Below are positions 22,112 through 33,792 of a stretch of DNA of 64,000 bases, one piece after another. The stretch is taken from NCBI GenBank assembly GCA_028583415.1, contig CM053267.1, positions 41,466,834 to 41,530,833 on the forward strand. The letters are read 5' to 3'. This DNA is from Protea cynaroides (lineage: Eukaryota > Streptophyta > Magnoliopsida > Proteales > Proteaceae). The position numbers and the translations under genes were made by a program. How positions within the stretch are numbered: the stretch's first letter is position 1; every line of letters begins with the position of its first letter. The notes beneath the pieces were generated by a model that was not told the origin of the DNA, searched no databases, and saw nothing but the letters and a program-made list of their open reading frames with translations.

Positions 22112-23815
22112 TTTTTTTTTGCAAAACTTGAAGAGGGGTTAAAATTTATTCATCCTCGTTGGGGAAAACAGTAACTACAAAAGGCTTAATGAAAATGGAT
22201 CCACATCCTCTCCTGCATGAGTTTGGGCAGGAGTGTTGGCGGCCCGGATGGATGACCGCCACCTAACTCTCGGGTGTATCCGAACCCTCCATCATGGCAC
22301 TCTAAGAGCCCACCTAACTAGCCTATGAACAACATTAGATGGGTGTGATTCACTTACACTTACGTACATCTTCAATTAGATCCCATCTCTGTCCAGAAAA
22401 TGTGGTACCCATACTCTAGAGGTGGGTCTCACACCCAATGGACGAAAATAGAATTACGTGGGTAATGCATGAAAGTGTAAAGAAATTGGATTCACATTTT
22501 ACTCTCCAGGAATGAAACAAAAAGAGCCTGAAACAAAACTTAACCGACATCAATACTTTAATATCATGAAGTACAAACAAAACCTCAACTAGTGGAAGAC
22601 CAACTCCGCATTTCAGGGACGGATGAGGGTCAAGGAGCCCGGGAGTATCATATATGGTACTAGAAGATGATATATCTTTTTTGGGTAAGGGTTTCCCATA
22701 TAAAATCAGACCATTAAGAAGACGGGGAAAGGGATAGAATCATTCAGAAAATGTTTGTTTTGTCATAGGAGAGAGGGCCAGTACATTTCAACAATATGTA
22801 TTTTTGGTGACATTTTTTTCACAACAGTATGATTTTTTCCGTCTTTTAAAATCATATATAGCTACGGTAATTTTGGTGCATCGCCCAAAAATGATTTACA
22901 ACGATAGTACTTAGAATACCATAGTATAAAATGATTGTGGACGATGGTGTCTAAATTCCCATCGCCTAAAATCATTTTAGACGGCATTACCCAAAATAAG
23001 GATAAGGTAAGCATAATAATATCTTGAGCCAATGAAAATGAAAGAAATAGAATTTTTGTTATACTTAAGTTGTGTTTTTAGCCGTTTTGATGAGTAATAT
23101 ATTAATGGTTTTTCAATCTCTAATTTTTTTTGAGAATGATCCATATATACTCAACTTGTGTGTATTACTATCTCTCACGTTAAGTCAATGAGCACACGAA
23201 AAAGAGTTCGTCAACATTCGAATACTTGCACGGGTCCACATGATCAAGGAGAAAAGAATGTAAAAAAAAAATGTCCGGGTGAAGAAAAAGTATAAGAGGA
23301 CCTTAACTAGGCAAGTGGGGAATGTATTTCTTTGGCCGTCCTAGGACTATGGGCTTACGTGTACCTTTTCTTTTTTTTAATTGGAGGGTAAGCAAATTAG
23401 TAACCGTTGCGTAAAAATAATGAAATAGAAAACGTTTGAAACTATATTGGTGGTGTTTGTTGGTGCAAGGTATTTGTATCGTATGTATAAATTATGGTAG
23501 TATTTGATATATATTTTAGATTAAGAATACATGTTAAAATGATAAAAATAGTGTTTGGTACGTCTTCTATGTCAAGAACATATTTTGAGATAACAAAAAC
23601 AATGTTTGATATGCAATATCAATTTTAGATAGTCGAGTCCATAACTCATTATAGAATACGGTCTTTTGGCCCATTCTACTTTCTGAGTCCAGGAACTTAA
23701 ATGTCTTGCATTGTAATCCAATTTCATCATATGTTAAGAATGCATTCTATAGAATGAGAATGAATTAGTACTCCAAAAATACCCACTAAACAAGGTCCAA
23801 GAGCAAGTTGTCTAA
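21229..23815. other. Intergenic region, repeats only
   Basis: It contains a long T-run (22080-22120), a half copy of the family-A MITE (22197-22300), and the segment 22400-22490 related to 9112-9240. At 22790-22995 is a short palindromic region with repeated GGTGCATCGCC/GATGG and AAAATCATTTTAGACGG motifs that looks like the end of a DNA transposon. No gene is supported. Confidence 0.5.
22197..22300. mobile_element. Truncated family-A Mutator-type MITE (one arm only)
   Basis: It starts with GGATCCACATCCTCTCCTG, the family terminal repeat. The arm motif GGATGGATGACCGCC, then CTAACTCTCGGGTGTATCCG, matches the right arm of 32992-33234 on the opposite strand. The second arm is missing: sequence similarity ends near 22300. 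Confidence 0.7.
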
Positions 23816-24862
23816 GGGCTCTTTGATATAACTTCAACTCTGAGATTCTTATTTCTGGTTTAAATTTCTACTCCAACTTTAAAAGATTTAAGAGTATGAG
23901 GGAGTAGAAACATGTTTATTAACCTAATTTAGTCATGGACTCCAAAGTAATGGTGGGGGGTGGAGGATGGTGGCACTAGTGGTGAGTGGTGATGGTTGGT
24001 GACGGTGGTGGCGGGTGGGAGGTGGTGGTGAAGGGTGGCGGTGGGTGGTGGTGGTGGTGGAGGTGGTGGTGGGTCGTAGTGGTTGGTGGTGGCGGTGGTG
24101 GTGGGTGATAGTTGGTGGTGATGGTGGGTGGTGGTGGCGGTGGTTGGTGGCAATGGTAGGTGGCGATGGGTGGTAGTGGATGGTGGTGGCGGTGGTGGGT
24201 AGTTGGTGGTGGTGGCGATGGGGGGTGGTGGTGGTGGTGGTGGTGGTGGGTAGTGGTGGTAGTGGCTGGTGGTGGTAGCGATAGTCGGTGGCGGTGGGTG
24301 GTAGTGGATGGTGGTGGCGGTGGTGGGTGGTTGGTGGTGGTGGCGACGAGGGGTGGTGGGTGATAGTTGGTGGTGGTGGTAGGTGGTGGTGACGGTGGTT
24401 GGTGGCTAGTGGTGGTGGCGTTGGTAGGTGGCGGTGGTCGGTGGTTGGTGGTGGTGGCGATAGTAGGTGGCGGTGGGTGGTGATTGAGGATGGTGATGGT
24501 GGGTAGTGGTAGCAGTGGGTGGTGGTGGTGGGTAGTGGTAGCGGTGGGGGGTGGTGCTGGTGGTGGTGGCAGCAGTGGGTGGTGGAGGGTGGTGGCGGTG
24601 ATGGGTGGTGGCTGGTGGGTTGTGGTGTTGGTGGTGGTAGTTGGTGGTAGTAGTAGTGTGGGGTGATTTTTACTCTAAAATTGTGCTCTGAAGTCGAAAA
24701 ACATCTATTTGATACTCCAAAAAATTAGATTCTAGAACTCATTTGGAGCCGGTTCACTTATGAATTCTCCAGAAGTCCGAACCGAGTTATCAAACAAGAT
24801 TCTACTCCATTTATGCTCCAGAAATCAGAATCCAATTTCTGAAGTGTTATCAAACACCCCCC
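23816..24862. mobile_element. PIF/Harbinger-type non-autonomous element carrying a GGT minisatellite
   Basis: The ends GGGCTCTTTGATA (left) and TATCAAACACCCCCC (right, its inverted match) are flanked by TAA at 23813-23815 and 24863-24865, the classic 3-bp PIF/Tourist target. Internal arms also pair: GATTCTTATTTCTGG on the left against CCAGAAATCAGAATCC on the right. The centre is occupied by a roughly 720-bp GGT/GTGG array (23950-24668), so the element is a normal short MITE expanded by a minisatellite. Confidence 0.75.
23950..24668 (+). repeat. (GGT)n-type minisatellite, strongly G-rich plus strand
   Basis: About 720 bp are almost only G and T with occasional A/C, in GGTGGTGGTGG-type words and longer units such as GGTGGTGGCGGTGGTGGGT. 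A ~130-bp higher-order similarity is visible between 24150-24240 and 24285-24360. Runs of G3-G6 at short spacing could form G-quadruplexes. Trp/Gly/Val ORFs here are artefacts. Confidence 0.9.
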
Positions 24863-24865
24863 TAA

Positions 24866-25564
24866 CATGTTGAAGTGTTGATGTTTGAAATTAAATCATT
24901 GTACTAGTTGGTACTTTTTTTTTTTTGGTGGGTAGGAGTGCAAGTTGGTACTTGAAGTCATATTTATAAAGAAAACACATTACCAACTTATTTTGGGTAT
25001 TGATATTATTAAAATATTTGGTGAATTATATTTAGAAAACATAAGGTATTAAGGTTATATGATATTTAGAATATTATGATTCTCACAAAAATTTATTCTC
25101 AAAGGTGTTTCAGAACCGTCCCATTTATTAAATGTGACAAGTTTCTAGTTTTTGAATCATTTAGTAAATAAGACTTTTATGGGAAACGTCCTCTTTGAAC
25201 CAGAACTAGTAAGGAACCATCCTATTTACTTGGAACCATCCCAATTTACACCCTCATCCAATCTCGTGTGTTGTCCAATCTAAAGTCAGATCAACACAAA
25301 TTATGTTGAATCGACTGTAAAATCTTTGAGAATCGACTATTACGTGTTTTTTCTTATCCAATCTTACTGACTTTGGGAGACTAGTATCGGGATTGACCGA
25401 TCTTGGATTCCCAATTCTCATCCCTTAAACGGTGATACTAAACACATCCTAAAATAAGGATAAAAATCATCTCATGTCAACCAGTCGATCACACGATTGA
25501 CACCTCTCCAATAATAGGAGACGATTTTGAATCCCTAAGATATCCACTCTATTTATAAAAAGAA
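24866..25564. other. Intergenic spacer
   Basis: AT-rich sequence without supported features. It ends at the 9-bp target duplication of the next element. Confidence 0.5.
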
Positions 25565-27049
25565 GAAAAAATTTCATCTACACCCCATCAAAGATTGTTA
25601 ACATCATTTACACCCATAAGAATGCAGAAACATCACTTAGGTCTCAAAACTTTGGCTGTGGTAATCAAAGAAGTCCACTCCGTCAGTTGATTTTCGTTAG
25701 ATGCTGACGTCAGGTGGATTGGAATTTTTCACAGACAAGAATACCCTTTTGGTCGGTTGAAAAGACCAATATACCCTTTTAAAAGAGAAATGAACTAGGA
25801 TAATTCATCGGCTAACACATACACGTCCTTCTCGAAGATGAAGGAGCAGACAGAGGATTACTCCGTTTCCTAATGACCTAGTCACCAGAAGAAACAACAA
25901 TCAATCTACTAGGAGATGGTGATCGATCGATAGAAAACCAAATAAACGGTGAAGCAGCAACGAATCCATTGAGATACGAGTTGGAGAAGCTGATCTATTG
26001 AAGAAACCAGTAGATCGAGAAGAAAACTTAAACTTGCAGACACAAAAGCAGTCGACGAGGATGAAGAGTTTGATCTCTGAAAGCCGTACGACAATACTGG
26101 TTTACTAGATCTGGTTCTCAAATTTAAAGTCGCCTCACCTTTAATTTTCCATTTCCCCTACCAACACCCGCCTGCCCATCCTACATATATATATTTGCAC
26201 AAATCAATAATTTTTCTTCTTTTCTATCATTTGCAAACGTTCGGAATTAAAAATCAGAGTCATCTCTCTCTTGCTCACTCAGCCTGCCTGAAATTGACAA
26301 TTACCCTCTCTTCTTCCCTTACTGCTCGTCAACATCGTCTTCATCATCAACAAGAATTGCTTTTTCCTTCTCTTTAAATGTGGTAAAACTCTTATGCTAT
26401 GATAGATGACATTGATCATGGCAATAACCCAACAACTGATCAATTCCAATAATAGAAGATGGAGGAGACCGATGTCTCACGTTCACAGGTTATTAAAAAC
26501 GATTCACACGGAGGGAGCTTTAATGGGTCTCATGAGAGTGCGATGAAAGAAGGTAAAAAGAAAGGTGAAAAGAAGATTAGAAAACAATCATAACACATTT
26601 ATGTGATTTATTACATGCGTCTTCTTCTTCTGGAGCTTCTTCATCTCTATTTTCTCCCCTTTTTTTCATTTCTAAAGATGATTTTTTTTTTTTTTTGGAT
26701 TTCAATAGGTGAATAGGTTCTCTACTTGTTCTGAGCTGTTGGAAACATTGAAAAAACAAGATTCAGGGAATCAAGGCCGGAACACCAACAAAGAGCTCCA
26801 ACGTTTGGGGTTAGGGTTTGGGTGAGAGTGAAAAGAAAGAAGGAAGAGAAAATACAAATTTAATTTGAATGTCAAATTAATAAATCAATATAATTTTTTA
26901 ATTTTTCAATTTATAATATGAGGGGTAAAATTGTATTTTAATAATTTTAGTGATTTTCGTCAGTTAAGTGGACTTAGGTGATGTTTTTGCAATCTTATAG
27001 GTGTAGGTGATGTTAGCAATCCTTAATAGGGTGTAGATGAAATTTTTTC
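25565..27049. mobile_element. 1,485-bp Mutator-type non-autonomous element with perfect 9-bp TSD
   Basis: Terminal inverted repeats begin GAAAAAATTTCATCTACACC. The left arm (25565-25700) and right arm (about 26935-27049) match for roughly 85-110 bp, including AACATCA-CTACACC and AAACATCACTTAGGTC words. The direct repeat TAAAAAGAA lies at 25556-25564 and 27050-27058. A 9-bp duplication with long TIRs identifies a Mutator-like element. It encodes no transposase. The ~1.2-kb interior is unrelated to the TIRs, has a purine-rich half and a TATATATA stretch near 26185, and may be captured host sequence (Pack-MULE-like). I could not name a source gene. Confidence 0.85.
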
Positions 27050-27058
27050 TAAAAAGAA

Positions 27059-27809
27059 TATACCCTTGATATTTTGACTAGTCAAACCATCGAACCTATT
27101 AAAATGACCAATCTACTATCTGATAAGTTTCAAGTGTTGGGCACTCCGTGCACTCAAGCATCTGGACATGTTAAGCATCTAGACACGTCATAATTTTCCA
27201 TAAGGGTGTTTCAGTAATTACACAAAATGGATTTCTCGTTACTCTCGTTAAGAATGGTGCAGCCCACTCGCTCCGACGTGTGTGTTGCGCCCACTTGCCA
27301 ATGGTACATGTTCCCCTGCTTTACTGTACTGAATTGTACGTGTTGAACGGTACGACCGACTGGGGTCTACCATTTAAACGGTTGAGATTGTCCCACACGT
27401 TTTATTTGACTTGATCTTTATGTTCCAGAATATAACCTCGGGATAGACAAAAAAATTTAAAATCAGAATTGGACCCGCCTATGGGGCCCACTTTTTCAGA
27501 TGGTCCCCCCGGTCATCAGCTGAGAAAGATTGACCCGAACCGTCTTAGGTAGAATAGTCCAGATTTCTTAAAATCACGGACGGCTGAGATACGTTTGCAG
27601 AAACTAAAATTATTGTGTACCGTATAAATCAAAAAAATAATTCACCAGCATTGATGACTAGGACAGAATTTTATTAATTTTTTATTTTGAAAAAATGGAA
27701 AAAATCAAAGAGAGAAGATGAGATAAAACCCCTTCAACGAACCTTCAAAGATCATTTCAAAACTGATTTCAGAAAAGGAAAATAGAGCTCTGGTCATCAA
27801 TCACAAGGT
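27059..27809. other. Promoter and leader region of the unknown-protein gene
   Basis: It is less AT-rich than its surroundings, with CG-containing stretches near 27250-27550. A TATA box lies at 27623. The remainder (27660-27809) would be the leader. No other gene is seen. Confidence 0.5.
27623..27629 (+). promoter_or_regulatory. Probable TATA box of the 27810-28418 gene
   Basis: TATAAAT lies 187 bp before the start codon, implying a leader of about 155 nt with no upstream ATG close to the start. Motif and spacing only. Confidence 0.35.
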
Positions 27810-28418
27810 ATGAAGAAGCTTTACAGGAAAGGTAAAGTTCATCCATCGATTCCTGTTGTCTCGGATCATCTTGCTTTCTTACCTGCAACTCTTCTCACCC
27901 TTACGGTGGCGTTTTCTGCCGGAGATAGGGAGGTACTTGCTTATCTAATCTCTTGTACCGATAACTCATCGGATGGTTCAAGGAATGGTCAGAAATCGAA
28001 GACTGTTGCTGGTAGTGGAAGCGGTGGAGATCATCCTGCTTCGTTTAATTGCAACTGTTTTCGGTGTTATATGAGTTACTGGGTTCGGTGGGATTCTTCA
28101 CCTAACCGTCAAATCATTCACGAGATTCTTGATGGTTTCGAAGATCAGTTGATTCAGCAGCGAGCTAACTCTAAGAGCAAAAGAGAGAGAAGGAGAAGAG
28201 GCGGTCATGGTCACGGATGTACCAACGATGTGAATCGTTTTGAGGAGAGTTCGGTGGTTCGGCATGAGATGGATGAGTTGGAAGCGGTGGAGGTCAGTGG
28301 TGGTGAGATTTGCGGTGGTGGTGATGGTGGTTGCGGAGGAGAGGAAAAGGTGGAGAAGGGATCGATGAGACGGTTTGTGAGTTTTATTGGGGAGAGGATT
28401 TGGGGAGTTTGGAGTTGA
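27810..28418 (+). CDS. Plant-conserved protein of unknown function, Cys-rich FRCYMSYWVRWD motif
   Basis: A single exon, 202 aa, ATG to TGA. The N-terminus is MKKLYRKGKVHPSIPVVSDHL, and a hydrophobic stretch follows at about 20-36 (LAFLPATLLTLTVAF). At 81-100 is CNCFRCYMSYWVRWDSSPNR, with three cysteines that could bind metal. A basic run (KSKRERRRR, about 122-130), a Gly/Cys-rich segment (CGGGDGGCGGEE, about 167-178) and an aromatic C-terminus (FIGERIWGVWS) follow. I recognise this as the family containing Arabidopsis At1g62422/At1g12020 (from memory), which has no known function. The hydrophobic stretch is too short and near-terminal to call a membrane anchor. Intronless structure is typical for this family. 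Codon use is GC-richer than surrounding DNA, which supports it being real. Confidence 0.85.
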   Translation: MKKLYRKGKVHPSIPVVSDHLAFLPATLLTLTVAFSAGDREVLAYLISCTDNSSDGSRNGQKSKTVAGSGSGGDHPASFNCNCFRCYMSYWVRWDSSPNRQIIHEILDGFEDQLIQQRANSKSKRERRRRGGHGHGCTNDVNRFEESSVVRHEMDELEAVEVSGGEICGGGDGGCGGEEKVEKGSMRRFVSFIGERIWGVWS

Positions 28419-31400
28419 TGAATTAGATATTGAAAAAAGGTAGGTGGAGCTCTTCTGTGTTCCTGCAAAATTAAGGATGTTCTTTCCTTTTTACTTTTCT
28501 TCATCTTGTGTATAGTAACCTTTTTTTGATAATGTAAAAAGAAATTGTTAATTTTGCATTATTATGAGCTTTTCTTCCCTTTTCTAAGAGGAAGCTATTA
28601 AATCCATTATTTAGATTGAAATTTGAAAAGAAGATGATCTGGTTCTTGATGATAAATGGGGATTTCCTTCCTCTGATGCTCTTTGCAGCAGAATCAGTAA
28701 GTAATCCAATCTAGGTGGGTTGTTCTTCTAATGAAATTTCTCCTTTTTCTGCTATTCTTTCTCCCCTTTCTGCTTTTTATTTGATTTCATGTGTCTACAC
28801 CCCTCTTTTTGATCTTCTATTCTTTTTCCATCACATGAATGGATGGATTTTACGGATTTATAGTTTCAGGAAAATTTCAGTCTCAAGATATTCTAAAAAC
28901 CCTGTGATTTCAACCAAATCTTTTGCTTCTTCTCCTTCCTTAAGGAGCTCAAATTCAGAAAAACCTTGACAATGGCATTTGGAGTTGGACCCATTTCTCC
29001 ACGATCTGTGCAACATAGTTGTTGGATCTCAAGGGATGTTTGTCGTCATTATGGTCAGAAAAGTCTGAGAGATGGACTGGACAGCTTTAGGCTGCATTTC
29101 CGAAACCCCCAATGTGGGGTTCACAGTCACAGAATCACAGTCACAGTGCAGGTTAGGCGATGGCAGAACTTGTCGCCATTCCATTAGAACAGGGAGAAAG
29201 TGAGCTAAATCGGTTAAAGCCCCCAACGAGGGGGACCGTATCGGATACAGGTATCGATCATTATCGATCAGAGTCGGATATCCACCATATACTGATTTGG
29301 TATAATTTTTTTTGGTATCAGTCATGTATCATTCAGGTATCCATTGGTATCAGCTACTATTGACCAATATCGGTTTCATATCAGTCAATATCGGCTCATG
29401 TCGGTCGTGTGTTGACTAATATTAGTTTTCATCGATCAGGAATAGGTTTGGTGTCGGTTATGTACCGATTCAGTAAAACGATAATGTATCAGCCAAGTAT
29501 CTATATGGCTCATGGCCAATACCAATACGAGTCGACCGATACGAATGATACGATACCGATGCCTCAAACCATGGGGAGATCTTCAAGTCGTGATCTAACG
29601 GTTGAAGTTCAGCTGACGCACTGATGTATTGATATGAGCACCATGTAGACGGATCAAATTCGAATCGAATACATCACTATCTAAATTCTAATCCATTTAC
29701 CAACTACTTTATCCGAATCCGATCGAAAATTTCCAAGATGCATAAAATCTAAATTCAAATTCGAATTTTATTCTGATATATTTGAATCCAGAAAATAGAA
29801 TTAAAATACAAATTGCAACAAAAAGGAAAGAAAACCCTAGTTCAAAACAAGCATATCGCCTACCATTGATAATATCATAATAGTACATAAAAATCAACTT
29901 ATCATTAAGATTATATGTGTCTTAACACTCTAAAAACTAAGATTATGTGTCTTAACATTAGGTTAAACAGAACGAATATAATCCAATTTATTTGAGTAAT
30001 GTCTAAATTTACATTCGAAAATATTCAAATTCACATTTCCCTAAACAGAAGTGAATGGAACGAATTTTCAACCACCCATTTACACCCTTAACTTGAATAC
30101 GGAGTTATTAATTTTTGACTAATTCCTATCACCTTCTCTAGTCTCTACGACAATATTCAAGTTGCCCCATCTCATATTTCATGCCCTTAAAAAAAATTCA
30201 AACTTCCACTTTTTTTTTTCTCTTATGAAATTAACCCTCCTTGATGACCTTATTTCCAACAATTCAATGATTTCCCTCTCATCATCATTTTCTTCTTCTT
30301 CTTGGTGAGCAGAAAGTTGACCAAGAGATAAGAAATTTTGTACAAAGAGTTTGAGTCAAAATTTTACAGTAATATGGCAGTGTGTCCTCTATGCCCTCTC
30401 ACATGGTTTGTGAAATGACACTTCTATCTTTCCTGGGATGTTTGTGTTTGTCCTCCCACTGGATCATGCATTACATAAATTTCATGTAGTCGGACAGGAA
30501 ACTTCAGTCCTAATTTTTATATATGTATTTTCGGGAAAAATTTGTCCATGGAACTCCTCAACTAAGGGATATTGTTTTTGGGTTTACTATTTATTTAAGG
30601 CAAAATACGCATACCGACGCTTGGCCCCTAGGGTTTGGTTTGGCATTGGTAGTTTAAGAGCTTGTCTGATGCTTGGCCAATGGATCAAGTCCTCTTACTC
30701 GCATCCAATATGTGACTCACACACACACCCCCTAAAAAAAAAAAAAAAAAAAAAAAAGAAGGATTGTCCCCTTGGGCGTCCAATTCCATCTCTTGACCCC
30801 TTAATGGGAACGTAAAAGGCTCATTGGTGTTCAGGTAGTCCCTCACTATCCCTGCGAAAGAATCAATAGATAAGGGAGGGCAAAAGGGCTGAAGTCTGTG
30901 GAACCCTTAATTATATATTTAGAATATTTTATTACCTTCCTTAATTTCCCAGTCTCTCACTTTAATTGGATTATCTAAACTCATAATTACGTGATAAGCA
31001 CTCCCTCTTGACCCTATGATTACTATTTTGTTCCTTCTTTTTCTCCAATCGAATCCTCTCCAGCAACTGAAGAACCCAGTGAGTGATCTAACGGTCTCGA
31101 AACACTCGGAATGCTTTAAATCCCTTTACATAAAGAAGTAAAGGAAGACCCACTACTAACTTTCTTTTTTCTTTTTTCTTTTTTCTTTTTTCTTTTTTTT
31201 GGTAATGACTCACTACTAAACTCAATAATTAGATCATGTTGTTACCTACTCAATGCTCACATAAAACATCATACTCTTCTTAATTATGAAGTGGGCTCCT
31301 TTTTTAAGTAGTGGTGGTGTGTCATATTGGTATCTTGAGGCTAAATAACCAACTTTATTTATTCTTCCTATAAAGGTACCAGGGTACACAATATAGATAC

Positions 31401-32089
31401 CACCATAGACTATTATTTCTGGTTTTTGGATGGTTCTCTATTTGAACAACTTAGCATGGGTCCCATGGTCTTTTTGCTCTTTTTTTACATTGAAAATTAT
31501 CAAAAAGATATGATAAAGACAAGATGGACTAATGAATTTTCTTTGGCTTCTCTTTTGAATTTGGTGTGGAATTCATGTCATCCTATATTCAAAGGTTTTG
31601 GACCTTAGACTAAAGACTGGTAAGCTTTGATCCTATATTCAATTTTAGAATTTTAAGGAGCGTGTCTGACTTGATAGTAAAGTGATCATGGTTCTTAAAA
31701 TCGGTATGAATCCGTCCAATGATAGACAATTCTGTCAATCCAATCTTTTTTTTAATAATTTTTCCTTGACAACTTCAAGTTCAACCATGGAAGGTAATCG
31801 GTTGTCACGTGTCAATCATCTATGATTAAAAAAAAAAAAAATTTACTTTTGTAATTGATTTTTAGCAAGTTTTTTAGTGTTCATGTGATTTTGGACGATA
31901 TCTGTTAGATTTCGATACATGCCAATTTAGTTTTCTATTTCGTTACCTTGAACCATGAATGTTATATATATATATTAGGCGCTGTAAGCAGCAGTTAATT
32001 ACATCTCGTTATTTTAAGCCTAAGTTAAGGACGCCAGCCAGTAGAAAACAACACTTTTTATATTGTGGAGGAGACACACGAAAGGCGGC

Positions 32090-32092
<3 letters not shown>

Positions 32093-32173
<81 letters not shown>
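32093..32173. repeat. (TA)n microsatellite
   Basis: About 40 TA units. It is one of three TA arrays within 750 bp. Confidence 0.95.
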
Positions 32174-32175
<2 letters not shown>

Positions 32176-32502
32176 CTTATTGGTGAAACTCAAAATGAAA
32201 TATTAAATGGAAATGATTGAAAAGTACATGTAAAATTCCATAAAATTACAAGAATACAATTTTTGAAAAAATTTGAATTTTCTATAATATTCAAAGTAAG
32301 TAGGTGACACGTGTTATTAACACAGAACCCAGAAAAGTGGGGTTAGATTTGTCAACTTGGTATTTGAATTTAGACAACTTCATGTTTCACCTGAACTGAA
32401 TTAGGATAGTATTGTATAGTTTAGTTTAGGAAAACCTTCATTCTGCTTATCATTTAGATATCATATTTCTGGTTGTATGTTCTACTTTGCAACTTACTAC
32501 CC

Positions 32503-32505
<3 letters not shown>

Positions 32506-32586
<81 letters not shown>
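32506..32586. repeat. Compound (TA)n(GA)n microsatellite
   Basis: About 18 TA units are followed directly by about 21 GA units. Confidence 0.95.
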
Positions 32587-32587
<1 letters not shown>

Positions 32588-32777
32588 TTACAGCTTTTTT
32601 TTCCTTTTTTTGGTAGGAAGATAGTGCCAGGTTGGCTAGCAGCCGGCTTGAAACCTCTTATACCAAAACCAAATCTGAGTGTTAGATACTGTGGGACAGA
32701 ATGTACGGCACAACACGATGCACTCAACGATATTTTTTAAGAATCGTGCTTTTGTTGTGTCAAAAGTATTCGTCAAC

Positions 32778-32778
32778 G

Positions 32779-32832
<54 letters not shown>
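32778..32832. repeat. (TA)n microsatellite
   Basis: About 27 TA units. Confidence 0.95.
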
Positions 32833-32837
<5 letters not shown>

Positions 32838-32991
32838 CTTTGTCAAAAATACAAATTTTATAAAATGTGAAAAAACTTTTGTATGGATTAATCAGGTCTC
32901 CAATTTTATAGTTGGATTTAATCAAATTCTTTCTTTTATTGCCATCTGTCCCTCTATATGTCTACATTACTCCTACCATCATGAACTATAT

Positions 32992-33234
32992 GTATAGAAA
33001 TCTTCTCTCGTCTGTGTTTGGGTAGAAGAGTTGGTGGTCTCGATGGATGGCTGCCACCTAACTTTCGGGTGAATCTGAGTCCTCCATCCGAGCCGACACC
33101 CCAGTCAACAAATTGAGCCGACAGAGATGTCGGCTCTGATGAAGGATTCGGATTCACCCGAGAGCCAAGTGGCAGCCATCCATCAAGGTCACCAACTCTC
33201 CTGTCCAAACTTAGGCGGGAGAGGATGTGGATCC
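32992..33234. mobile_element. 243-bp Mutator-type hairpin MITE with perfect 9-bp TSD (family A, copy 3)
   Basis: The arms GTCTCGATGGATGGCTGCCA and its mirror TGGCAGCCATCCATCAAGG enclose paired TTCGGGTGAATC/GATTCACCCGA words and a short loop near ACAAATTGAGCC. The right end is the complement of GGATCCACATCCTCTCCCG; the left end is a degenerate match (GTATAGAAATCTTCTCTCG, 13 of 19). GAACTATAT flanks it at 32983-32991 and 33235-33243. Confidence 0.85.
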
Positions 33235-33792
33235 GAACTATATCCTATGGTTTTGCTTTTTAGAATTATTTTGTTACTTAGAAAACTTTTTTTTTTGGAT
33301 TAAAAATTTTACACATGAGAATGGGACTTTAAAATTTAGGTCTCATTTGATCTTCCATAGAAATTATAATTTGACTAGTTTCATAACAAAGGGCTTATTT
33401 TGGAAATTGAGAGGGAGGGAGGATGGCTCAATGAAACGAAGAAAAAGGTTGAAGAAGATAGAATCTCATCTTAACCCTATTTTTCTAAAAGGTATCTCAA
33501 TGCATGAAGCTTTCACTACTATAGAGTCTGGGGAAAAGCAAAATATATGTAGATTTACCCCTACAATGCAAAGAGGTTATTTCCATGTTTGAACCCATAA
33601 CCACCAACTTGCAATATTACAACCCTATTCATCACACCAAGACTCGCTATCATTAACCCTACACTACTTCTCTGCTTAGTAAGAATCTTCATTATCATCC
33701 CTAGGATGGAAGCAATTTGCACACCGGATATATTTGCTTTCTTCTTTAGTATTATTTTTTGCTATCATTTCCTTTTTGTATCCTGGTGGGTC

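Larger units (their letters stand above)
28419..32991. other. Intergenic region with microsatellites and degenerate repeats
   Basis: After a likely 3' UTR to roughly 28700 come a degenerate TATCGG/CCGATA repeat (29235-29580), an A-run (30738-30757), a (CTTTTTT)n tract (31165-31200) and several (TA)n arrays. The open frames at 30438-30815 and elsewhere end in homopolymers or microsatellites and match no family I know. Confidence 0.5.

Noticed and set aside
22790..22995. Possible CACTA or other transposon end with repeated GATGG/GCATCGCC words
   Set aside because: I could not find terminal CACTA, paired ends or a target duplication, so it is only mentioned as intergenic content.
23929..24666. 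ORFs encoding poly-Trp/Gly/Val or His/Pro/Thr runs
   Set aside because: They are translations of the GGT minisatellite in different frames.
30438..30815. 125-aa ORF
   Set aside because: It runs into an A-rich tract (poly-Lys) and has no recognisable motif; composition equals intergenic DNA.
31959..32870. ORFs with long Tyr-Ile runs (also 57919-58567)
   Set aside because: They are translations of (TA)n microsatellites.
33227..33592. 121-aa ORF
   Set aside because: It starts inside the TSD-proximal end of a MITE and shows no family resemblance; AT-rich composition.
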